From assembly GCA_012295275.1 (NCBI GenBank), contig CM022672.1, positions 3,987,443 through 4,051,442 of the forward strand: 64,000 bases of DNA, read 5' to 3'. The notes under the pieces are model-generated. The model was not told the DNA's origin. It ran no database searches and saw only the letters and a program-made list of their open reading frames with translations. This stretch comes from Chrysomallon squamiferum (lineage: Eukaryota; Mollusca; Gastropoda; Neomphalida; Peltospiridae). Position numbers and translations under genes: made by a program. This document shows positions 1-11,100 of this stretch, one piece after another (position 1 is the first letter of the stretch; every line of letters starts with the position of its first letter).

Positions 1-2750
1 ATTTTACCTTCTATGGATTGGGTGTTGCCATTATCATTTCCTTGCAAGGTTTTATACTGGAAAAAATGTCATATTAATTTATCTTCATATTTTATATATA
101 TATACATATATATATATGAAGACAGACATCCAAGGATGACAATGTATAGCTCTTGAGACCTCTACAAGTTCACAGATTCATTTACGATCAGGCCATCTTT
201 AAAAAAAATTCATATTACAGAAAATTCAGTTTATATCAGTAGGAAAAAATAAAAATAAATATTGTCAAGGATGGCATGTTGTTATTTAATATTCCCAAAG
301 ACTCGTATAAAACAGGTGTGCATGCATAATGAGAAATGACTCATAAACAATTCACTATCATCTGTGTTTGCCAGTCACACACTTTGTGTACTGGAATACA
401 GCTTGGTTAAAAAAATGTTTTTTTGAAGGGTGGTTTGGGTTTCTTACATATCAAATTTTATATTCAAGTTTAAGTAAATCAGTTTGCAGGCTGCTAAGTA
501 TTCAGTGTGAACACAAATACATTTTTGATGTGAAATGTGATGTGTAAAAGTAAATACACATATATATGTATTTTGAAAGGTGATCCTGATACAGACAAAC
601 ATTTTATGTAACCTGATGCAAATGCTACTAATACACTTTATTTGTATTTGTAAATGTGAAGTCGAAAATTGTTTCCAGTTCCTTAAAGTTGAATATTTCA
701 TGTTTAGCATGAGCAATAGTTACATTATCAGTTCATCTCAGTATACAGCACTTTATATTTTCTTTTTCAGTGTTTCTCTGCTGGTATATCATACATTAAA
801 TATTTAGCTTCTAAATATATGCTATTACCTTGAAGTGGTTGTGGGAGACTCTCTCAAATACAATCATTACAAAATTACAAGCATTAACCAGCACCGATAA
901 AGATATTAAAATTATTTTAAAACATTATATATTTTTTATTAACTGTATTCAATAACAGAATATTTTGACATTTTCTTGTTTTGAATATTTCTATACTTTT
1001 GAAATCTGACAAAATGGTACTGAATTATATCATAAATTGTAATTCAAACGTAAAAAATAAAACAAAATAATAAATGAATAAATAATAATTTAAAAAACAA
1101 TACTAATAACAATAAAATAAATTTTATTCAGGAACTTTCTATTTTTAGTTAATTAAAAATTAAAATTAAATGAAATTAAAAAACAAAATAAAATAAAATT
1201 TTAAAAAAGTGCTTTCTATTTTTATTTTTTATTTTTTATATTTATTACATAGAAACAATGGAAAGCCTGAGATGCCATCACTGATTTGTAAATAATAGAT
1301 GTAAATTATTTTGTGCTTTTGAAATGGATTGTTTTTGGCTGAAGAACTCTGCAGAATTTAATAACAATAATTAATAAGTAGATGAAAAAGAAGAGAACAA
1401 TGAAATTGTCTGCATTTATTTATGTGCAGTAAACAACCAATGCACAATACAAATAAACAAATTGAATATTGTAATGCAACTATATAACTTATGAATAGAA
1501 ACTATTAAAAATGCACAAATACTTCAACTATGTAAATTGTATAAACTTCAACACTGTATGAATACATTTAAACATGAACTTCTATGGGATAAAAATATGT
1601 TTGACTACAAAGAACAAAACATTGTAAGGCACATTCCATAAAGTACATGTGCCCTGTAAGGTAGGAAATAAAAAAAATAAAAATAAAAAATAAAATAAAA
1701 ATTATAATGTTGTGCAACTGAAAATTCAGTAAAATTAGGATTCTTAAGATCAACCAAATGTCACCTTAGCTGAAGACATTAAATTGATTTATATTATATG
1801 AGGAAAAAAAAATCAGTAATAAGATGTATGTAATCTATGACTATAATCTGTGAATGTAGGAATGTAACTATTAGACACCAAAGTGGAGGATGTAACTTTT
1901 GGTTGTTAAAAATATCAGATTCTGGACATATGTACTTTATGGATGCCCCAATATTTTCAGCAGGTCTATATTTCATACAGTACAACGTAATAATTAAAAT
2001 ATTGAACCACACTTAGAATCAATATCTTGACTAGTTTATATAAAAATTATACTTAAATGTGGGATGCTAAAACTGCAAGGATATTTTAAGAAAGTCTGAC
2101 AAATGTGTCTCCATTACCTTATTTAAAAAATAAATACAAAAAAACAATTTTATAATTTCAAAAAAGATATAATATAAGATTAAAACTTTATAAAATTTTT
2201 CCAAGAAAAGACAATAAAATTTTAAGAAACAGCAGTATGAGATTAACTACACAATCAGATTTTATGATAGTAAATATTATTTTTAGAAGATGTTTAATTG
2301 GTAATTTAAAAATCCTATATTTATCAAGATCTATTAAGGGTAATTACTCCATGGTTGAATTTATGATTATATTTATATACAATTTAAGACATAAATTATG
2401 ATTTAAAACAGTGATTAATTACATAATCCAGATTAAAACTGCAAGCCATCTAAATTCAAATGACAGAATATAATTTTGGAAAGATATATTAATATATATG
2501 TTTATATACCACATTTAATAAGAATTAATATCAGATAAAAATAATAATAATTAAAATTCAAACTGCAGTGAGGGAATAAAATGGATTAAGATAGATTAAA
2601 TGCATGATTAATTATAATTTCAGGAATACTGGATACAAGAATTAACAGAATAATCACTTTTTTAACTTTATTAAGTAATTTAAGTGCGACCATCTTGAAA
2701 AAATAATGCACTAAAACATTTATTTTATTTATTTATTTACTTATTAATAC

Positions 2751-2798
<48 letters not shown>

Positions 2799-3680
2799 TT
2801 TTTTTATCTGCAACTGAAACTGAATTCAGTAACATTATCAGAATGGTACACTGATTTGCTAATTACTATAATATAGATACTTTTAATTGTTATACAACAT
2901 TTTTTAATGTTGTTCTTCAATAATAGTTTTTCTACACTTATAAAAGGTCAATTCAGGGGGAAAAAGATTTATAATTGTTACGATTTAATACTAGGAAATT
3001 GTCAAAAATATTCACATAGCACTGTCACTGTCAAGATTAATGTGCAATAATTTCATTTGGAACTGTTATATCATCAAATATGTATTTTTATGTTTTTGGA
3101 CTTACTGAATACATGAAAACTGGAAAAAATTTATTAAAATTTTATACATCTTTTGTGAGAAAGGGTAGCAGATGTAACTGACATTATGATTACAGATAAA
3201 AAGTACTTGAAACATATGTTTTTAAGGCAATCTTTGCAGCTGAAATACTGTCCACTGAGGTACAGAAAATATTCATCTGTTCTTAATTTTTTAGTCAAAT
3301 CCAAGAATACATAAAAATATTATGTTCTGTTTGCATAATTTAATCCAGTATATTTATTATAAATAGATGATAAATGCTTGTGAAAAAAAAAAATAATAAT
3401 AATAAATTACCAGCTAAGAAGTATAATTGTACCATAAAAAATTACATTTTTATAAATAATTACTTCATCATCTTTCTTCATTTCATTTTTTTATAAAACA
3501 TAATTAGCACAAATAGTAGTTAATTAACAAGGAAAATGCTGATGGTCTGTCTGATTTACATTTTGAACTAGATGATCTTTATATTTATATGGCTTTGGTG
3601 TTAAAAAAGATTTAAAAAAAAAAAGTACATTAAAACAGAACAGGTCTTCCCCCACCCCTCCTCAAACTCTCCATTATTCC
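1..3680. other. AT-rich 3' flank of the basic-repeat gene
   Basis: No credible coding exon is visible on either strand; the short open frames are low in complexity. The segment lies downstream of a minus-strand stop codon, so its right part is probably that gene's 3' untranslated region. A minus-strand AATAAA (TTTATT on plus) lies at 3353-3358, about 325 bases after the stop. A TTA microsatellite occupies about 2751-2798, and A- and T-rich simple sequence covers much of 1030-1220. Confidence 0.6.
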
Positions 3681-5166
3681 TTAATGAGAAGCATCCAATA
3701 CAGCAGATGATTCATTGCCATCAGAAACTGATTCATTATCATCAGAATCAGATGAATTTTTGAAATTCTGAAACCGCAATCTGCTGTCTTTTTTATTTTT
3801 CTTTGAATTAGTTTCTGGTTTACATGGTTCAGAGTCCATAGAATCATCATAATTTTCATCATACACAAATTTCAGTTTTTTAGCACTGGAGACATCTCTT
3901 AAATTATACCCGCTAGTCTTTTTGTCTTTGGTTAGTTTTGATCCATTTGGCTCCCGATCCAGTTTTGAATAAACACTGAGAATATCCGAGGTTACTTTAT
4001 TTAAATCTTGCACTATAGGATCGCTGGATCCATCTGCAATGGACTGAGACATTTCAAAATGAAGCCCTTCAATGTCACTCTGGGAATCATCTGAATCAAC
4101 ATTTTGGTTCTTTTTCTTTGATTTTGGCCGAGAATGGCGACGTCTTTGCTGCTGCCGTCTTGCCTGATCATACTCTGGATAAAGACAGCGTAGTTCAGAC
4201 TCCCTTGCTCGATGAAGTCGTTTTCGTTCCAGATCTCTCTGTTTTTTCTGTTCATATTTGTCTTTATAATCAGGGTCATTTTTCAACCTGTCCCTGTAAT
4301 TCCGAGCTCGATTTCTATTCTGTTCTCGGTACTCATACCCTTTCATCATCATCTCTGTCAACTTCAGCTCAAAAGCATGAGGATCGAGAGATGTTTGACC
4401 AGGTAATAACGGCATGGGGCCGATCAACTGCTGAACAAGAAGCAATTGCATTGGGGTGAGCTGGGCAGCAATTCCTCCAGGGACTGGATCAAGATGTTTG
4501 GGGTTGGGATCCAGCTGAAGAAATCGGTCACCCATTTTATTTTGAAGTATTGAAAGATGATATATAAACCATTCTTGAGCCCGTTTCACAGTACCAGGGT
4601 CATGTAATACAGTGCTGGTGACTTCATCTTGCAAAAATGATTTACTGATATCTATTTCAGTGGTTTCTAGATCACTACAGGCTGACACTGCATGTGTTGT
4701 GTTTGTTTTTCTAGGTGTAGAATGCCTGAAAATCAAAATTGATCAGCTTGAATAAATAAATAAAGAAAAGACATTCTTCATATTATTTGAAATTAAGAAA
4801 TTGAGCTGGTGGAGAAATAAGTCTTACACAAACAATGTGAAGATTTTAGGGCCAAAACTGATGTAAGTTACAATTTGCCTGAAAATTATATATTTTCCAA
4901 TACAATCTTGAATTTTATGTTGTTATTATAATAATCAGATTTTTAAAATAAATTTTTAAAGCCTTAATGCAACTCATTATTTCACTGAACTGCTAAGACT
5001 CATTATTTTAAGACTGGCCATCAGATGCAAATAAAACAAAAAGCTAAATGTTCACAGAAAAAGTCTAGTGTAACTGTAATTATGAGTGAATTTAGAAAAG
5101 TGTGTCCTGTTGGTGAATTATTATTAATATTATTTTTTTATTTTTTTATTTATTTATTTTTATTAT

Positions 5167-5220
<54 letters not shown>

Positions 5221-8111
5221 CATAATGGTGATATTCAAAAGGATCTATTTACCTACCTTGAAATACTGCCATTTTCACACAATGCTGCATCATCGTGACT
5301 AGAAGCTACTGACTGGGAAGATGAGGTTAGGACATTAGTTACAGCATTCTCTGCAGATGGTTCATCCTCAAACAATGATGGAACAATTCTCATAACACTG
5401 GGAGACACCAACTGGGCAACAGATTGTGAAAAGTTTATCTCCAAATTTTCCTCTTCCTTATTATCAACTTCCATCTGAATATCCTGTTCTTCATTTGAAT
5501 CAAAACCTTTAGGTAGCCTTTCCATTTCCTCTGGGGAAAGTTCAGTCTTTACTGCATTGTTAGTATCACATGCATTGTCGCTGCCATTTTGTAGATGTTC
5601 TGTTACAGATTTTTTAGTGTTTGGCTCCCCTTCACTGACAACAGCAGAGTTGGACAGACTGAAGCTGGAATCATTGGAGGAATACCCTGACATATTTACA
5701 CTTGAATTGGACAAAACAGAATTATGAAGGTAAGCAGATGATTGATCCTGGGAAGGTTTCTGACCTCTTTCAGTATGGTCAAATGTTTTATTATTGAAGT
5801 CAGGGCTTCCCAGTGAAAACATAGAAAGTAATGATTTGCTCACAAATGATGCATCTGATACTTCTTTGCCAGAAAAACCAGCTACCAGGAGTGAAGGATC
5901 TAGAGAAGAGTCTATAGATTTTGTTGAATCAAATAATCCCATACTTTTCTTCCATCTTTCCATCTGTTTCCTTAATCTTTCTTTTTCTTTGAAAGCTGCA
6001 GCAGCTTCAGGATTCTCTTTTAACTTGGCTCTTCTTTGTCTCATTCTTTCTCTATCTAGAGCTCTCTTCCTTTCAAGCTTCTCTCTCATCTTCACCAATT
6101 CTTCAGTTAAATGTGGAACTGCTGGTGCTAGTGATGGGTCACAACTGTTCAGTGATGTGGATGGAAGATGACCTGATGACAAAGCTAGAAGATTTGGTAG
6201 CTGAAAAGGGACATTTTCTCCTTCAGTTATAGAGGCCATTGTCACTCTGACCAGTTCATCAGGAGGCAAGGAAAGCAAAAGAGTATTCCTCCTCCTTTCG
6301 ATTCTCTTGCGAATTTTCTCTCGTTCTCGTATAGCTGCTGCCTGTTCTGGATCCTTCTCTCGAAGTTCTGCTCGTTTTCTTCTTACTCTTTCAGCTGCCT
6401 CTGCTCTCTTCATTTCCAGATGAGCCCTCAATTTAGCCAGATTTGCTGCTGTTTCTGAATCTAGAGGAAGCTGTTTCAGCAGACAGTTTCCAGGTGTACC
6501 TTCTGACAAAGATGCTATTGCTGCCTGAAGAATTTCAGTGTTGTTCGCAGCTTCTTTCAGTGTTTCATCTGGAAGTGAAAGAAGAATAGCATTTCTCTTT
6601 CTCTCCTCTCTTTTTTTCAGCTTCTGTTTTTCTCTTTCCATTGCTGCTGCTACTGGATCATTTTCCCTAAGTTGTTGTCTTCTTAGTCTCATCTTTTCTC
6701 GACTAATTAATTTAATTTTCTCCTTTGTTAATCCATCCATGTTCAACCTCTTCAGTCTCATTCGTTCACGATTTGTAGCACGCCTCTGTTCCTCCTTCTG
6801 TTTAAGATCTTCAATATTATCTTGTGAACTAAAAGGGAAAGGAATCGAAACAGGATTACCTTCATCATCCAGGATATCTGTATTTGCTGCAAGTCCAGCT
6901 GCTTCAGATAGAAGGTCTGGTGGAAGAGACAACAGCAACTGATTACGTTTTCTCAACATTTGTTTTCTTGTTCGGTCTTTCTCTCTTTCTTCTTCAAGCT
7001 TTTCAGGATTTGATAATCGAAGCTGCTGACGTCGCCTTCTCCTATATTCTGTATTTTTCTGTCTCCTAATCTCCTCTGAGAGAGAGTTTTGACGTTTCCT
7101 TCTCCTTCGATATCCTGAATTTCGAGGTGACTTTGAGGATATTTGCTGTTTTCTGAATTTTTCTTTTTGATCTGAATTAGGAAGCCACTCCTCTCCAATG
7201 TCTTCCTGTTCAAACTGAGAATCATCTGACGACTGCATACACATGTCACTTAGGTCATCTCCTTGGAAATGCGAGTCAAAAAATGCGTCTTCTATTTCCT
7301 GTTTAACTTCAACCAATGATTCTCCTTCTATGAAAGATTCATTCATGTTTTCACGGATTTTATTATTGGTTGAATCTGTATCCAAACAGTGATTTGAATA
7401 GTTAAGTAATTTTGAACATTTTTTTTGTGAATTTCTACAACTTTTTTCAAACATATTTCCTTTTTGTTGTAAAACAGAAAGCATCTTGGGATCACTGGTT
7501 TCATTTTCAAGCAGTTTCAGTCTTTTCTCTCTTCTTCGCTGGTTTATTCGAAACTGACACAGTTCATTGTAATCTTTTTCTGACTCCATTTTAAGATTTA
7601 CCTTCCATACATTATTCAGACTTCTTTTTCTCTTATTCCTGCTTGTCAGGTTACAATTGTTAGAATTATATGAATGAATACCCTGATTACTATTTACATC
7701 ACCATTGTAATCACTCAGATAAGTCTGGCCCATAACATTTGGGTCATAACAAAATTGTAATTCACTGTGGTCTATTGGTTCTTGTTTTACTTTATCTAGG
7801 CTAAACTGACAAGAATTATCACTACTTTCTGTCTGAGGATGAAGACAGAGCTCCAAAGAAGCTGAACTATCATCCTCAAGATTCCCACTAGATTTTGCTA
7901 TTTGTCCTGAACTAATACAATCCTCTTTAAGCTGACTAACACAATCTTCCAATTTTTTTCTCTTCCGAAAATTCTGTCTGACAGTTTCACTTTTATCACG
8001 GCTGGTCTTGTTTTGTCCATGAATCTTAACAGGAACTTGTTGTTGCTTAGCTAGGTCAGTTTCAGAACATTCATGCTGGCTTTCGCCATCACTGGATTCA
8101 TTTTTAGTCAT
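3681..8111 (-). CDS. Basic repeat-module protein, two coding exons, 1299 aa, unrecognised
   Basis: The coding exons are 5257-8111 and 3681-4725. The donor reads TTTCAAG|gtaggt and the acceptor ttttcag|GCATTC; the split AG/G codon keeps the frame, and the total is exactly 1300 codons including the stop. The first half is acidic and Ser-rich with three sumoylation-type Val-Lys-x-Glu sites (VKQE near residues 108 and 269, VKTE near the exon end). From about residue 346 come four Arg/Lys-rich modules (about 346-400, 471-520, 571-622, 681-725). Each is a basic helix, an E-N/K-D-P-E turn, an Ala/Glu stretch and a second basic helix, and the first three end in a variant of LLLSLP. A fifth, weaker module lies in the last exon (DNA 4331-4171), followed by an acidic Ser-rich tail. 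The modules loosely recall STPR-type basic repeats, but period and consensus differ. A nuclear nucleic-acid-binding role is inference. The start at 8111 is the first in-frame ATG after TAA 8193-8195 and is uncertain, because the exon extends upstream to 8263. Confidence 0.8.
5170..5214. repeat. AT dinucleotide microsatellite
   Basis: An uninterrupted AT run preceded by T-rich and TTA sequence, inside the intron of the basic-repeat gene (4726-5256). It lies about 40 bases from the 5' splice site of the upstream exon. Confidence 0.9.
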
Positions 8112-8142
8112 ATGACACGAATCATTTGTTTTTCTAAGGTGT

Positions 8143-8148
8143 TTTATT
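8143..8148 (-). terminator. AATAAA possible poly(A) signal for GLRX3
   Basis: TTTATT on plus is AATAAA in the transcript sense. It lies 18 bases after the predicted GLRX3 stop (8167-8169) and about 30 bases before the ATG of the basic-repeat ORF (8111). It would let GLRX3 end inside the exon shared with the downstream gene. A single hexamer in AT-rich DNA is weak evidence. Confidence 0.35.
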
Positions 8149-8166
8149 TGAGGTATATCTTTCTCA

Positions 8167-11100
8167 TCACTGCTGTCTGGATTCGAGGGAGTTTAGATCA
8201 GGCATTACAATTAGGTTTCTGTCAGGCATCGTCAACGCAGACTCCTGATTCGCAATGCCATGCCTGAAACAGGAAACAATCCAAAATACTAGAAACATTT
8301 AAAATCTTACACTGCTGCAAGTCAGAAAACTCTTTCCTCACCATCTTCATTTTTTACATTAACATATTAACAGTACAATGATCCTTGCAGAATATATAAC
8401 AAACAAAATTTAGAACAATTAAATATTCAGTAATTAGACAACCCTTTTTATATATTACTAACATTATAATATATACATCAATAAAACTTATAATATTAAA
8501 ATACAATGATGAAAATAAATTAGGTGAGAGCGATTTTAAATGAAATTCTAGTTTGGATTGTTTCCAAAAATGCTATCTAATTTTCTGCTTCAAAACATAA
8601 ACAACAAATTCCATCATATTAAAAATATTTTTAATAACCCACCTGTCAATGTGTCATGTATATAGTAAATAAAGTAAAACTAATCCCAATATTAAATGAA
8701 TTTTTAATAAAATATTTTGAGAAAACCTGTTCTGTAATTCTGACAAAAATCACATCTTCCACACAAAAACATAAACAACAGAAAATCATTTAATTTTTTT
8801 TCCCTATAATTTCTGCAGATGACACAAAATTATGTGTTCCATCATTTTCGTGCATAATGAAATAAAAATATATAACTGAACAGGTTTTTTTTTTTTTAAA
8901 TATTTTATGAACAGCACCAAAGCATTTAAACAATCTTATTTGAAACATTATTATTAAAAGTATTGTGGTAAATATATTTAAACTGTTTATTTAATTCTTG
9001 ATTTGGTTCATTAAATAGTAACAGGTTATAGCCCAACTCAAAAGCTGAGTCAGTGTAATAACAATAATTATTTTCTTACACAACCATACGATTTATATTA
9101 TTAATATCTATTTCAAACCAAACACAAACACTGAGCTAGTCTTAACATCATTCCTATTAAATACTGTTAAATTCAATAATATGACTTCTACGTCAGTGAG
9201 AGAGATAGTGTAATGTATTTTGGGGGTAAATAATTTTTGAAATCAACATTAAAAACTTACCTTTCTTCCAAGCCACCGTCTCCCCCGGCTTTAAGCTCAG
9301 ACTCAAGTTGGCCTGTCTCAACAAGCTCCTTGATGATATCCAGCCCTCCGACCAGTTCTCCTTTACAGTATACTTGTGGGTAGGTGGGCCAGTTTGAGAA
9401 GGTCTTTAATCCTGTAATTAAAATAATCAACTACAAGATACATTCTCAGTTATCATACAAGACACACTCAGTTGATTTTCAGTTTTATTATCATTCAAGG
9501 TACATTTATATTTTAAGTAAGTAATTTTTGCTTTAACAAGTATCAGGAAACCCACTGAAACCTGAAGTTATTCTTAATCATTAGCAGCAAATGATATTTT
9601 TTTAATCAATTTTATTCCTTTTATAATATCTGCCACTTACAGAAATGGTGGAAAGCAGTCCACTGGGGATAGAGATGATTTATCTGTGATTCATTATGTA
9701 TCATTAAACTATATAAAACTTGAATTTATATGACTACCACATGCTGCAGAGTTTTTAAAACTCACCTTGCCTGATTTCATCATCTGCCAAGATGTTGAAA
9801 AAACTGTATTTAATATTCTTGTCATTCAGAATCTGTATCAGCTGACGGCTGAATCCTGAAATCAATGGTTTATAAGCGTATAGCATTAAACTAAATAATT
9901 TTCATCTCTGAATTTGTCAAATATGCAACAACCTTTTAAAATAATAATGTTGTAATAATTTTTTCAACTTAACACATGTTCAAGAGATCTTCAAATTTTA
10001 ACATCTAATAAATTTCAATTTTATATGTTAGGAACATTTTAAAAAATAATAATAAAAATTTAACATTACTGAAAAGGTTTAATTCAATCTGTCAGCAATT
10101 TACATGACTATGTCCTTTAAAAATTGTATTTTATAACTACATTTCAGTGGTTAACAAAAAGAAAGCATTCTAATAACATATCCAAAATAGGAACGTGCAG
10201 GTGAATATTTGCTCTGTTACTATGGGCATAGCTATTATGAAAAGGCCAATGAACAGTAAACAACAAACCACATTTAGGTTCCTCAGGAGTTCCTTTTATG
10301 AATATCATGATGGGAGCCACATTGATCAGAGTCTTCAGTCGTGTGTTCAGATCCTACAACAGTATTAATGTCATTTAGTAAAATGTTATTTACTATGAAA
10401 ATGGTTTAAACGTGGGCATGAATCTAGCAGATTTAAGAAACCATTCAAGTAGTAAATAATTAATTCATGTAAACAAAATAAATTTATCATTTTCTTTTTC
10501 TTTTTCAAAACTTCTATGTGTACACACACACACACACATACACATACAAACACAAACATAAACATAAACAGATTAAAAAACACACACACACACACATTTC
10601 AGTGCTAATGTGTGTATGCATCTGCATGTGTGAGTGTGCACATATTCCTAGGTAGCAGCTGGTTAAAGAAAACATTATAATTCTGAATTACACTACCTGA
10701 TTAAGAACCAGTATTTTATGTAAACTGCATAATTCTCACCGGTTTTTCAACAGACTTGGGTGGACTCACAGCATCCTTCCCCACAGATGCAAGCTGTTTT
10801 ACTTTCTTGCTCAACTCAGCCACTTTGGCACCATCAAGACGATCAATCTTTTTCTTGTTCTTAACACAAAAACACACACAAAAAACACATAGATTAAAAT
10901 CACAAATATAGCACTTTTATCATTAAGTAAGAAAAAAAAAAAAAAAAAAATTCTAAAATAAATTATAATTTAAAATGTAGTCATATATTCTTTCAAACAC
11001 TCATTTTATAGTTATCACAAAATTAATCTGAATATGGTGATGAAGCTTGCTACTCTTTAGATGTCAAAAACATCTACATTTTCTATTGAATTCCAATATT

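Noticed and set aside
2747-2799. CRISPR-like or tandem-gene array signals at the many TTA, AT and GT arrays
   Set aside because: They are eukaryotic microsatellites with no repeat-spacer structure.
5794-6942. Plus-strand open frames of about 125-134 codons opposite the basic-repeat exon
   Set aside because: They are antisense shadows of the minus-strand Arg/Lys/Glu-rich modules, which read as Ser/Leu/Phe-rich frames on the other strand. There is no independent support.
5900-7080. bZIP domain in the basic-repeat protein
   Set aside because: The basic stretches lack the N-x-x-A-A-x-x-C/S-R signature and are not followed by a leucine heptad. LLLSLP is a short hydrophobic end, not a zipper.
8264-9260. 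A hidden exon for the second glutaredoxin domain
   Set aside because: No CGFS, WPTYPQ or GGLDI coding segment could be found on the minus strand, and the sequence is too AT-rich throughout to hide such a conserved domain.
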